27,838 nucleotides of DNA. It comes from Gnetum montanum. Lineage: Eukaryota; Streptophyta; Gnetopsida; Gnetales; Gnetaceae. The position numbers were made by a program, and so were the translations under genes. The notes under the pieces are model-generated. The model was not told the DNA's origin. It saw nothing but the letters and a program-made list of their open reading frames with translations, and did not search any database. Positions within the stretch are counted from its first letter, which is position 1, and the number at the start of each line of letters is the position of its first letter. The stretch is taken from contig MNCI01004262.1 of the NCBI GenBank assembly GCA_015680685.1, positions 782,836 through 810,673 of the forward strand. The letters run 5' to 3'. Of the stretch, positions 1-9,850 are shown piece by piece.

Positions 1-144
1 CTAGTCTAGATGGGAAGACAGCGAACTGCGACCTAAGGCTAACTATCTAGGTGCCACAACTAGTCCATCTACGGAGTTCGACCGGATCGCGCGTGCGACG
101 CTCGTTTCGTATGGTTGAGTGTAGGGGTACCTCGCCACTCATCA
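1..144 (+). mobile_element. 3' end of a gypsy (Athila-type) LTR, cut by the window edge
   Basis: This is the U5 end of an LTR in the same family as the other gypsy LTRs here. It carries the shared blocks TGGGAAGACA (about 11-20), CGTATGGTTGAGTGTAGGGG (about 107-126) and the terminal GGTACCTCGCCACTCATCA. No primer-binding site follows, so it is the 3' LTR of an element lying to the left, or a solo LTR. It keeps many CpG sites that are TG or CA in the internal copies, which suggests a younger insertion. Its right flank begins AATGG; the matching duplication lies outside the window. Bases 145-255 after it are AT-rich and I recognise nothing there. Confidence 0.85.
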
Positions 145-255
145 AATGGTTATTTAATTTTTCTATTCTAGTTGAAGCTTATCTATACTATTATTTGTTA
201 AAATTTTCAAACTCTTTATTTCATTTTCCTATTTACTTTATGTTTTATTGGGGGG

Positions 256-677
256 TGTTGGAACCTAAAATAATTGAAACACAGATATACCCCAAGATTT
301 ATAGAAGTTTATAACTCGGTGCTACTTAGTAGAATCAAACCTATGACATGGGGTTACTAGGCCAAGACCCATAAATACTGTACCATTATCATAATGGATT
401 ATATCACTATAAATACTATATTGCTATCATGGTGTTACCACTAACATAGTGATGTTACAATTATTTTCCTAACTAATGTATAATTAACATATGTTAAATA
501 ACATTTTAAACTATTTCTGGTGAGTTATGTTCCATTGTAATAATTTAACTTCAAGACACATTATTTTACAAAACTTAAATAACCTTCATATGTTGAATAT
601 GAAATCATCAATGTGAATTCCAGTTCTATCTTGTCTTGTCATAAGGTTACTCACTAAACATCATGGAAAACTTAACA
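256..677 (+). repeat. 5' LTR of the copia element
   Basis: The segment begins TGTTGGAA, a common copia LTR start, and ends TTAACA directly before a primer-binding site, giving TG...CA ends and a length of 422 bp. A TATA box (TATAAATA) lies at 408-415. The five bases before it are GGGGG, part of a G-run that also looks like a polypurine tract. The partner LTR is outside the window, so the boundaries rest on the ends, the primer site and the size. Confidence 0.65.
408..415 (+). promoter_or_regulatory. TATA box in the copia 5' LTR
   Basis: TATAAATA lies about 150 bp into the 422-bp LTR, a usual place for the U3/R promoter of a short copia LTR. Confidence 0.45.
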
Positions 678-689
678 TGATATTAGAGC
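678..689 (+). promoter_or_regulatory. Copia primer-binding site for initiator tRNA-Met
   Basis: TGATATTAGAGC matches the plant copia consensus TGGTATCAGAGC at 10 of 12 positions and starts immediately after the LTR. The two differences are G to A and C to T, as expected from deamination. The position fixes the LTR end and the element's orientation. Confidence 0.7.
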
Positions 690-757
690 AAGATGGTGAA
701 TAACTCTTGAAGTTAAGAGTGGTTTCCAAGAATAAGTAATAAGCTTTCTATATTACC

Positions 758-1336
758 ATGATAGATCCTGAGAGTCAAGTTTTAAATTCTTTAAATTACA
801 ATATATCATAGTTGCAAATGGGATTTCTACTTCAGGGAAATGAACTCAAAGAAATGTCAATGAAAATAACAATGGTGGATATTAATAATAAAATGGTGCA
901 AATGCTCATTTCCTTGAGCATGCCACATGAATTTATATCATTTTTTAAGAAACAAGATTTTGCATATAGAATGTGGAAAAAACTCGAGGATAAGTTTAAA
1001 GTAAAAGAAAAAAAAAGAATCTAAGATTGTATATTTACCAAATCAATTAAATTTCATGAGACTAAAAGAAGTCAAACCAATTACCATCCTTGTACAAAAG
1101 GTATCCACATTGCAATCTGATCTCTAAGCACAAAATACTTAAGTATTAAATAAAACTATTAAGTTTTTCTTAATAAGAGCACTTCCATCATCATGCAATG
1201 TCTTCCATTAAACAATGAAGAATGATGGAAAAACATACACCATGGGTTTGTGATAGAGCTATGTGTGAAAGTCCTAGAAGAAGAAGGTAAGATGAATGCT
1301 TATAACTCCAATGCAAAAACCTTCTCCTAAGCAATG
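758..1336 (+). pseudogene. Copia gag, 5' portion, broken
   Basis: An ATG at 758 opens a frame reading MIDPESQ and then LNYN, the usual opening of copia gag. Downstream, residues MWKKLEDKF (about 970-1000) and LTNQLNFMRLKE (about 1035-1070) match the UBN2/gag-polypeptide pattern W..LE..Y ... L...L...KM/L. A further match, RALPSSCNVFH, is near 1175-1210. Stops occur after NYNIS and after KKR, the latter at an A-run around 1008-1017 that probably caused a frameshift. The reading frame stops at the inserted block that begins at 1337. Family placement is fairly secure; the exact extent is not. Confidence 0.65.
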
Positions 1337-3024
1337 TGTAACACCCTGCTAGCTAGGCTTAAGTATTACCAAATGGAGGTCTAAACATTTTAGGATCATT
1401 CTAAGCTCCTACTATTGCTAAAACGTAGATAGTTATTGATTTCTAGTTTTTAAAGATTCTAAGAGCCCTAAAAATGCCATTTTGATAATTTTCTCAATTT
1501 TTTGTTGCCCAAAGGCTAGGGTTTACTTTAGAAAATTTGTTCTACTTTTGGAGGCAAATCCAAAAATGTCATAAAATATTCATCATGACCTTGTCATAAT
1601 AGACAATGGAGGATGCCTTGGGGTCTACACAGATGTACTAATCATTTTTATCTTCTTGGCCAACATCATCTAGAGTCATCGTGAAGGCTAAAAATTTGAA
1701 AAATAGTCTAAAGCCCTAACTATATAGATGACTTATCAATAAAATTCGGAATGAAAAAAAAAAACATGATAAAAACTAGTCAAAACATGGTAAAACTTGG
1801 TGAAAATGTTGACTAACATCCCATGCATAAAAATAGATCTCATTAGTAGCTAAATTGTAGAAAATAATATTAAAATATTTAGATATGAGAATTTAGGCAA
1901 ATCAACAAACAGTTCTTAAACAAACTAAATCGATGAAACAAATGCACAACAAACAAAAAAGCAAAACCCAAAGAAGTAAAACATCAAATTATTCTTTGGA
2001 AATCATAACATTGTAGCTAAGGGTCCTTGCATGATTCAATCTCCCTAATAAGCTCTAAATCCTAGGAAAAATGATAGATCAACAATGGAATCTAAGTAAG
2101 ATCTGAAATGAGATCTGGAAATATGAGCTATCACAGGGTCTTGGTTGATAGTGTAGACCTTACTAACTCTAAATTTAGATCTAACTAGCTCTTGGTCAAT
2201 CCAGTAGAATTTTCATTTTTGGCCCAATCTCCCAAATGCTAGGAAGGTAAGGCAAAAGACTACTTTTAAGGGAAGGTTTCTTGGTTTAGAGTCTTACAAT
2301 CATCTGGTAGTGTTGGGTAGGATGCTCTCATGGGTTAAAAACTAAATTAAAAGAGAATTTTAATTTTTTTAAAAATATATTTAAATGTTTTTCTAACATG
2401 AGTTATTGCTTAATACTAGCCTAATGGGCATTTTCAATGAGCAAAGTTAATAGCTATGTCTAATATGAAGGTGATAACTATGGCTAAGCCCAACTAATAA
2501 TAAAGTAAAAGGTCCAAAAGTATAACCAATAAAAGGGCTAGCACAAGATCCTATAAAATCATAATTAGAGATAAGTTAAAAATCAAAAAAAAAAATATAA
2601 AAATATAATTTTACCAGAGATACAAGTTATATAAATAAATCATACCAAACCAAAGTAGTATCCCATGTGCTAATGACCCATCTAGATACCTACTAATACA
2701 AAAGTCCAACAAAAGAGGTTTGTATGCATATGCTAAAGTAAAACATAATATAAGATATCAAAAATATTAAAAAGTGCTTAAATATACAATTATAAAAATA
2801 TCACCACATTGAAAAGTATTAATTAATAAAAGAAAGAAAAAGATAATAATAAACCCTAGAATATTTAAAAAGTAGAAAGGTCAACAAAAGAACATACTTC
2901 ACAAAGCATAGTTAATATAAGGAAAGGAGTAACAAGCATCCATATAGGTTAGCAAATAAAACATCAAGGGTTAAAATTACGAACATACCAAGGGGTAAAA
3001 GGTATCTTAGGCATGGGTATTACA
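1337..3024. mobile_element. Probable solo LTR of an unrelated (chromovirus-like) element
   Basis: This AT-rich block of 1,688 bp separates two halves of copia gag. It begins TGTAACACCC and ends GGGTATTACA, inverted termini matching at 9 of 10 bases and of the TGTAACACCC...GGGTGTTACA kind often seen in plant Tekay/Del chromovirus LTRs. The flanks are CAATG (1332-1336) and TAATG (3025-3029), a 5-bp target duplication with one difference. I found no coding signal or polypurine or primer site inside, so it is best read as one LTR left by recombination. Both ends look alike, so orientation is unresolved. A large non-autonomous element with the same termini is an alternative. Confidence 0.6.
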
Positions 3025-3029
3025 TAATG

Positions 3030-3640
3030 ATGGCAAAGATAAAAAACAACCAAAAAAGATGATGAACATCAATGTATTTTCATAAAGATAAAAGAGAGGA
3101 CAATCATGACATCAATCATTGTTATGATAATCCAAATAATCCAAAATCATAGGTTATGATCAAATAACATGCCAATAAGTTTGTTAAAAATAGGGCTAAG
3201 AAACTTAACAAGAGAATGAAAAATAATTTAAGTTAAAGCTTGGGACTACTAATGTTGCAAAGGAGGAGCTACAATCTCCCACAACAGATTTTAATGTTCT
3301 CATTGTAATAAATAATAAATCTAATAATTCTTTGTATATTGATTTTAGCGCGTCATAACATTTCACTAGAAATTTCTTCTTATTAGTAAATATAACTGAT
3401 AAACCAACACCTCATTTTGTCAAAATTGAAAATAATCTCTTAATAAAAATTACTAAGTATGGAGACATGAAAATGTTTGGTCTAAAATCCAAAGATGTTT
3501 ATTATATTAACAAATTTAACATGACATTGATTTTAGTATATTAGTTAATAAATCATGGTTTGCATGTTAAATTGAACAAAAATGGTAATGATACTATATT
3601 TCATGGTGCACCATGATGATGATATTATTGCCTATGACGT
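3030..3640 (+). pseudogene. Copia gag C-terminus and protease, broken
   Basis: The first 250 bp continue gag as a Lys/Asn-rich segment with a very degraded region where a CCHC knuckle is expected (HCY near 3117, HANKF near 3167). Protease follows: at about 3340-3375 the frame reads DFSAS, then a stop, then HFTR, matching the copia protease pattern D-S-G-A-S..H-x-T. The catalytic DSG is thus DFS. The downstream frame reads KIENNLLIKITKYGDMKMFGLKS and then DVYYINKF, as in the protease-to-pre-integrase spacer. Stops interrupt it several times. The residue string is read directly from the + strand; the domain name follows from copia gene order. Confidence 0.6.
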
Positions 3641-4293
3641 ATCATGCAATAGTGTATTAAAAGATATGGATCACGATGTTGAGTATGTGTATATGTTAGC
3701 TAACCAAAATTAGTTAATGAAGTGGAATTTGAGGCTTTAACATGTAAATATTAAAACCTTAAGAAGAATGCATCGATTTTATCATGATATTCTAAAATTT
3801 GATGAAAAGTAAGAGTTTGATTGTGAAGCATGTGAGTTTGGCAAAATGTACTATTTGCCTTTTTTAAAACATCGTAAAAACAAAATGAAAAAACCACAAG
3901 GTATCCATTTAGATGTAACATGGTCTATTTTTACCATAAGGTATAAGAAATGAAAGATATTTTGTAACCTCCATGGATGATTTTAGTTGAATGATGTGGA
4001 TTTATGGCTTCGTATATAAGATACAAGTTTTGGAAAAAGTCAAGCATTTCAAAATAAGGATCGAAATTAAACAGAGTATGAAGCTAAAAACATTGAGATC
4101 TAATGGTGGTGGGGAATATATTTTAAATAAATTTAAGCCTATTGTAATCTTAATATAACATAAGAATTCACGGTTCCATATACAATACAACAAAATGGTG
4201 TTATAGAAATAAAAAATAGATTAAGAATAGAGATGATAAGATGTATGATGCATAATATACAAGTGCCATTTTTTTTGGATTAAGATGACATAT
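3641..4293 (+). pseudogene. Copia pre-integrase and integrase core, 5' part
   Basis: LRLxHVNIKTLRRMHRF near 3730-3780 matches the GAG-pre-integrase motif. CEACEFGKMYYLPF near 3820-3860 matches the CxxCxxGK element of the copia integrase zinc-binding region. Close to 4160-4280 the frame reads FTVPYTIQQNGVIEIKNR and then MIRCMMHN and VPFFFW, the signature around the third acidic residue of copia integrase. The glutamate expected in the QQNGVxERxNR context is an isoleucine-glutamate pair here (VIEIKN), so the glutamate may survive. Several stops lie between. The segment ends at the CATAT duplication and resumes at 6318. Confidence 0.75.
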
Positions 4294-6312
4294 TGATGAG
4301 CGGTGGGTAACCCCTACATCCAACCATACAAATTATGAGCGTTCACATGCAACTCAATCAAATTCCATGGATGAGACTAGTTGTGCATCTAGATCATTAA
4401 GCATTGATTGCAGTTCACTATCTTCCCACTTAGACTGGTCGTAGCTTTGTCACATATGGTTTAGTCCAACGTGAGGCATATGATGGCTGATGTTATTACA
4501 GCTTTATGCTACTCCTAACAATAATAGAGAAATTAATTATTTAATCTAATTAACAACAAGAAGTTAATTCTAAACTAGGCTACGGGTAATGAGTGTCCAT
4601 TCCCAGCTTACTGTACACATCCTAAACCCATGTATCCACGATTGGGATTACCAAGTATTACACAACTTGGAAAATCAAGCAATAACATTGTTGGGATTAC
4701 CAAGTGAATATGTGTTTACGATCAAAAGCAGTTACATTCATTTCACCAATTAATTAATATGTGTTAAAATGTAAATATTAACTAAGTACATGAAATGTAA
4801 ATATTAACTATGTATAGATATAAAGTAAAACTACATGAAAAGTAAATTTAATCTACATCAAAGTGCTACAATGAATAAGAATCAATCTTGATCTTATTGC
4901 CGTTCATGGAATGTGTCCAAGCATATTTCCACTTAAATAAGACATTGTACAATTGATGAACATCAATGTGTTGCGTCAACAGACCCCCGTTGGTGTGGCC
5001 TTGTTGACGGGCCCCCATTGATGGGGCTCTATTTACGTGATGTTGCCCCATCAATGGGGCCATGTCGATGTAGCATTTGCTACATCTATGGGGCCTTGTT
5101 GATGTAGTACTGTAGAAAAAAAATATAAATACAAGCTCCTAGCTGTGTTTATAACAATTAGAAGTTATAGTAGTAGTAGAGCTCTTGCATCTTGTTCATT
5201 TGAAAGTTAGAATATTTTCTTGAGTGCCCGTAGTAGGATTCATTGAGTGTACAAATCTTTATTCAAGCATTGTTGTACCCAAATCACACTAGTATGTATG
5301 GTAATAAAACAAGCTTCTTGATAAACCTTGTAGCATTTCAGATAGTTTAAATGTTTTATTCTTGTAATTAATGTTTTTATTTATTTGTTTAATGTTTCTC
5401 AGTAATTAAGATAATTAAGTGAATAAGTAAGATAAGCTAAATAGGTAAATACATAAGTACGACCACTTTGAGCATAAACACATATTTGCTTGGTAATCCT
5501 AGCAGCATTATTGCTTGCTGCACCTAGTAGTGTAGTGCTTGGTAATCCAGCAATGGATACGTGGGTTCAAGACGTGTACAAAAAGTGGGACTGGATGCTT
5601 ATGTTAGGGCTAGTTAGAGAATAGTTACTTAGTTAAACTAAATTAGTTATTAAATTAGTTTATCTCTCTACTTTAAGCAACAAAGTACATAAAACACAAA
5701 ATAATAAAAATCATATGCCTTGATTACACTTAACCATACCATGTGCATCACAAGTGTAATTGGGAAGACAATGAATGACCTTAGGGCAAGGTTGACTTCC
5801 TAGAAGGCTAGTGTATTAGAAACTATAGAGTCTGCGGAATTCAATCGAATTGTGCATACATGCTTCATGATTTGTATGGTTGGGTGTAGGGGTACCTTGA
5901 CTGCTCATCAACAATTGACTTAGATCCACACTCTAGGCACTCATTGACTATTCTTGAAGACTATGGAATAAGATTGCAAGGGTTCAACTACATTAGTAAC
6001 AAAAGAATGCCAAATACATGGTAGGAGCATGCAAATTTATAGGCAAAAACATACACTGTGTTGATGCATATGCGTCAACATGTCAATGCATGTGTCGATG
6101 GGATCGTGTCAACATGTATGCATTAATAGGGCTACGTTAACATGTACCCATCGATATAGCTACAATATCACATCTATGACATCACAAATGCAATATAACA
6201 TCTATGATGTAGCAGCCAACTAAGACATAGCATTAGAGATGATACATCGCAGATGCAATGTAGCATCTATGACATAACATCTACGATATCTCAGTCAATT
6301 GATGCTTCATCA
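4294..6312 (-). mobile_element. Gypsy solo LTR in copia integrase, minus strand, interrupted
   Basis: Read on the minus strand, the LTR starts TGATGAAGC at 6312 and ends GCTCATCA at 4294. Perfect 5-bp duplications CATAT flank it (4289-4293 and 6313-6317) and the copia integrase frame continues across. It is split by another LTR at 4954-5910; without that it is 1,057 bp. Its U5 end shows the family blocks (ATGGTTGGATGTAGGGG-like and TGGGAAGA). A TATA-like TATAAATT sits on the minus strand at 6034-6041. The U3 part (about 6060-6300) holds four copies of a CATCTATGA-like repeat. No internal region survives, so it is a solo LTR. Confidence 0.9.
4954..5910 (+). mobile_element. Gypsy solo LTR nested in the minus-strand solo LTR
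   Basis: The LTR starts TGATGAACATC and ends CTGCTCATCA, 957 bp, with perfect flanking duplications ACAAT (4949-4953 and 5911-5915). It has a TATA box TATAAATA at 5124-5131, a likely polyadenylation signal AATAAA at 5303-5308, and the family U5 blocks TGGGAAGACAATGAATG (from 5761) and GGGTGTAGGGGTACCT. Its U3 is unusual: GC-rich short inverted and direct repeats around GGGGC/GCCCC (about 4980-5100). Orientation is opposite to the LTR it entered. It has no internal region, so it is a solo LTR, and is younger than the one around it. Confidence 0.92.
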
Positions 6313-6317
6313 CATAT

Positions 6318-6600
6318 TATTCTATTCATATTATTAATAGAATTGCAACTATAGCTTTGAATGACATCACTCTAATTATAAAATTATCTAATGATAAAGA
6401 TGTATTAATATCTCATCTTCATCACTTTAGAAAGACATGTTATTATGTTCATGTTCCACAAATACACCATGGAAAGTTAGAATCCAAGGTTATAGTGGGA
6501 TTGCTATTCATTTATTCATTAGACCATAAAGCCTACCATGTGTGGGACATCAATAAACTTGTTGAATATCATGATGTATTATGTGATAAATTATTTTAAA
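6318..6600 (+). pseudogene. Copia integrase, C-terminal part
   Basis: Directly after the CATAT duplication the frame reads YSIHIINRIA, continuing the copia integrase line where functional proteins have VYLINRSP. An open stretch from 6357 then reads LISHLHHFRKTCYYVHVPQ and VGLLFIYSLDHKAYHVWD, matching the post-core copia motif L..LR.FGC..YVH.P...K...K...C.FLGY....KGYR..D. It closes at the stop 6597-6599. This is the best-preserved piece of copia pol here. Confidence 0.75.
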
Positions 6601-7479
6601 AATCGAATCACACTATAAGTTGGAAATTTGTTAAAGTTTCTATGGTGATTCTTAGTAAGACTATAATTGATTCTTGGTCATTTATGATCTTGAACAAAGA
6701 TAATAATGAAGAAGTTGGTACAAATGAAGAATCTAATCCCATAGATTGCTTTAAACATTGACAAGCACAATGGTTTAAAATTACTATAAAGAATTAATAC
6801 TGACATAGTTGGAACATATAAATGAAATGTCCATAAAAAGGCTATAAGTAGGAAAATATTTATTATTGAAGATCATTCTAACCTAACTAACTTAAAAATG
6901 ATATTTGAAGTAGATGAACCTATGAGTGTGCAAGAGGGTATGCAAAATAAAGATTGGTACAATATAATGAAAATAGAATAGTGTGTTAATGAAAAATGGT
7001 GCTTAGAAAGTTTTTTAGAGTTTACTACAAATGAACATGTTGATAATTGCAGATGTTTTCTATATCAAAGAAAATGTTGATAACATGGTGGAAAATTTTG
7101 AAGTTTAACTAGTGTTGAACAAAGGAAAGATATTAATTACAAAGAGATCTTTGCTCCCATCATGAAATAATAGACCATATGAAATATTTTATTTGCGGCT
7201 GCTACCTATGGTTGAAAATTTTTATGAGCTTAATTTTAAGTTTGCTTTATTAAATGAAGATTTGCAAGAAGAAATTTTTATGTATCAACATGAAGGCTTT
7301 GTAGATTAAAAGTTAATTAATCATATTTGTAGACTAAAAGAAGTTTTTTATAGGTTAAAGCAAGCTCCTCATGAATGGCACATAAGGTTTAATGAATTTG
7401 TACATGAATTGCAACTCAAAAAAAATCAAATTTAGATGTTAGTCTTTATATTATAAAAATAAAATACTTATGAATGTAG
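6601..7479 (+). pseudogene. Copia reverse transcriptase, first part
   Basis: The first 290 bp are the variable linker. DEPMSVQEGMQNKDWYNIM (about 6915-6970) matches the start of copia reverse transcriptase (EP.S..EA......W..AM). INYKEIFAPIMK (about 7132-7168) matches the D[YF].E.FAPV motif. Around 7235-7310 residues FALLNEDLQEEIFMYQHEGF match F.TAFLNG.LEEEIYM.QP.GF in a shifted frame. Near 7327-7390 the frame reads CRLKEVFYRLKQAPHEWH, matching KL.K.LYGLKQAPR.W. Stops and at least one frameshift are present. The text ends KILMNV at the insertion site of element A. Confidence 0.8.
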
Positions 7480-8302
7480 TGATGAATTGTGTTTTACTTA
7501 AGCTCCAATATTAGAGTGGCCACAATATCGGGTATGCGATATTGTAACCCAAGATGCAATATTGGGCATGCAATATCACAGGGTACTCTTGGGCCTATAA
7601 ATACAACCCTTGGGCACGTGATTTGAGAGTAGTTTTTGAAGTCAAGTAGTGAAATTCTTGCAGTTTGTTCATTCAAGAGTTAGAATATTTTCCAAGTGCC
7701 CCTAGCAAGAGGGCTAAGTGTAATTAGATCTTTATTCAAGAATTAATGTACCTGAACACACCATTGTGTTGGCAATAAAGATAAGCTCTTTGTTTCATCC
7801 TTGCAGCAGTTGAGACTTTCTTTCTTTATGCATTTATATATTGTGATTTCATGTAGTTTACATTAATGTTATTCATTCAACAATTAATTTTGATTAATTA
7901 AGCAACTAATTAAAATACACAAGCACAACCCCTTTAAACATATGTGTGACACTTGGTAGCTTAGAAACGGTTAGCATTTGACAACCCATCAGTGTTTACA
8001 CAAAGTTCAGGATGTGTTTAAGAAGTGGGGATGGTTACTTCTGTTAGGCTAGATTGGACAATAATTTACTTAGCATTTAATTACTCTCACTTTCATTATT
8101 GTTTTAGGTGATCAAATTGATAAAACATAAAATGATAAAAATCTTATGCCTTAGTGAGACTGGGAAGACAATGAATGGAAAACACAAACTCACTATTTAG
8201 CTCTAGCGTACTTAGTAATTAAAGTTTGAAAAATTCAACTAGATCACATGTGAACACCTGTGATTCCTATGGTTGGGCATAGGGGTACCTCACCACTCAT
8301 CA
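7480..8302 (+). repeat. 5' LTR of element A
   Basis: The LTR is 823 bp, from TGATGAATTGTG to CACCACTCATCA. A TATA box is at 7596-7603 and AATAAA at 7774-7779, which puts R at roughly 7625-7795. U3 (7480-7595) has five AATATT/AATATC/GATATT-type units about 20 bp apart. A 32-bp segment present in the 3' LTR and in element B is missing at the junction 8154/8155. Confidence 0.93.
7596..7603 (+). promoter_or_regulatory. TATA box of element A 5' LTR
   Basis: TATAAATA follows the U3 repeats and precedes the AATAAA signal by about 170 bp. The same octamer is kept in the 3' LTR (26836-26843) and in the solo LTR at 5124-5131, and as TATAAATATA in both B LTRs, so the promoter position is conserved across the family. 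Confidence 0.6.
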
Positions 8303-8303
8303 T

Positions 8304-8321
8304 TGGTGTTGTTACCGGGGA
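8304..8321 (+). promoter_or_regulatory. Element A primer-binding site (tRNA-Asp type)
   Basis: TGGTGTTGTTACCGGGGA starts one base after the LTR and matches the complement of the plant tRNA-Asp 3' end, TGGCGCCGTTGCCGGGGA, at 14 of 18 positions. All four differences are C to T or G to A, consistent with deamination of methylated cytosine after insertion. The primer type is one reason to place the element near Athila. Confidence 0.85.
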
Positions 8322-8469
8322 CTTTAGTTCTACATGCGCTATCTAAACTTAGTGAAACTTAGTAACCTCATTGTTCAAACCCTAAAGGTCGAATCTTACA
8401 AAAATAAAATCATTATTACAAATAAATTAAATCTTAACTACAAATTGCATATAGATTTATTAATATAAA

Positions 8470-8732
8470 ATTTCTTCTTCTCACAAGAGTTTATCTCCGC
8501 CTAGGGCAGACCAAGTGCCTTAACAATACCAGGTGGTGTATGCTCATCTTGATGAGTATGTACTAGACTTCACCTTCATCTTACATCAAGATGAAATGCT
8601 AAAATGGTGTGACATGGAAGGCAACATTGTGTTGCCACCAAATCAATTTATTCTAGCTATGCTCCAGCTAATGCTTGCACAACATGAACTTCAATATCTT
8701 CACGGGGAGTATGAGACGTGAGATCCCGATTC
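8470..8732 (+). pseudogene. Element A gag, N-terminal piece
   Basis: By alignment with element B, whose gag starts with ATG at 17670, the A start codon has become ATT at 8470. The frame reads SSSHKSLSPPRADQVP, a stop, then QYQVVYAHLDEYVLDFTFILHQDE and on to HGEYET, ending at TGA 8719-8721. Element B has TGA at the same codon (17419-17421). Reading continues past the stop as DPDSR up to the AAGGG target site, where element B interrupts gag; the frame resumes at 18708. I recognise no domain in this N-terminal part beyond its conservation in B. Confidence 0.75.
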
Positions 8733-8737
8733 AAGGG
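8733..8737. repeat. Target-site duplication of element B, left copy
   Basis: AAGGG, repeated exactly at 18703-18707. Removing B and one copy restores the gag text GATTCAAGGGATTATCATCC, which matches B's own gag at about 17396-17415 on the minus strand. Confidence 0.95.
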
Positions 8738-9585
8738 TAATGAGCAGTGAGGTACCCCTACACCCAACCATATGAATCACATGCATTCACATGCCATTTG
8801 GTAAAATTTCATAGACTATAATTACTAAGTACACTAAAGCTAAATAATGCGTTTGTGTTTTCTATTCATTGTCTTCCTAATCCCACTTGTGAAATCCAAT
8901 TATATGGTTAAGTGTGACAAAGGTGTAAGATTTTTTATTATTTTTTATTTTATGAAATTACTCATCTAGAATAAGAATAAAAGTAAAGATTATTAAATGC
9001 TAATTAAACTATGGTCTAATCTAGCCTAACACAAGTAGCCATTCCCACTTCCTAAACCCATCCTAAACTTTATGTGAACACTACGGGATTGTCAAACGCT
9101 AATCGTTTCTGAGCTACCAAGTGTTACACATATGTTCAAAGGGGTCATGCTTGTGTATCTTAATGAGTTGCTTGATTATTTAAAATTAAATACTGCATAA
9201 GTGATATTTATGTAAATTTCATGAAACATAAATGCATAAGAAAGAAAGTCTCAAGTGCTACAAGGAATGGATCAAAGAGTTTGTCTTTATTGCCAACACA
9301 CTAGTGTGTTCAGGTACATCAATGTTTGAATAAAAATATGTTTACACTTAGACCTCCTACTGCAGGCACTTGGAAAATATTTTAACTCTCAAATGAACAA
9401 ATTGCAAGAGTTTCTTTACTTGACAGACAAAAACATACTCCCAATTGTGCGCTTGGGTGCTATATTTATAGATCTGGGAGTAACCTGCGATATTGAATGT
9501 ACGATATCACATCTTGGGTCATGATATCGCGTACTCGATATCACAGCCACCTCAATATCAGAGCATTGAAAAACACGATTTATCA
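8738..9585 (-). repeat. 3' LTR of element B
   Basis: The 848-bp LTR starts TGATAAATCG at 9585 (minus strand) and ends with CTCATTA, a decayed CTCATCA. A TATA box (TATAAATATA) is on the minus strand at 9461-9470 and AATAAA at 9286-9291. U3 has five GATATC/GATATT/AATATC-type units between 9480 and 9565. Confidence 0.93.
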
Positions 9586-9597
9586 TACCTCCATGAC
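9586..9597 (-). promoter_or_regulatory. Polypurine tract of element B
   Basis: On the minus strand GTCATGGAGGTA directly precedes the 3' LTR. Its counterpart in A, GTTGTGGGGGTA, is in the same place. The tract primes plus-strand synthesis in LTR elements. Here it is no longer pure purine. Confidence 0.6.
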
Positions 9598-9850
9598 TGA
9601 ATGAAAACTCATCTTTGAGTATAGAAAAAGAGAAACAAATCATTTACAAAGTACAGTAGGGGTGTGGATTTAATTGACTGACATGCAGAGTGACATAGAG
9701 AAAATAGACAAATACAAAAGTGCCCGAGCATAAAATATTATAATTATGTATAAAATTGGGTGTTCATGATAATAGGAAAAAACACCAATGGATCCAAAGG
9801 ACATCCAAGCTCTCTTGGCAACAAAAGAATAAGGGAGAGGTAGAAGAGAT

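Noticed and set aside
51-314. 87-residue frame at the left end
   Set aside because: It runs through an LTR end, the AT-rich spacer and into the copia LTR, so it cannot be a gene.
4866-5063. Minus-strand frame with repeated GQHH/GARQQG-like residues
   Set aside because: It is a translation of the GC-rich U3 repeats of the solo LTR at 4954-5910 and crosses its boundary.
6160-6297. CRISPR-like spaced repeats (CATCTATGA units)
   Set aside because: Units are short, degenerate and irregularly spaced inside a plant LTR U3.
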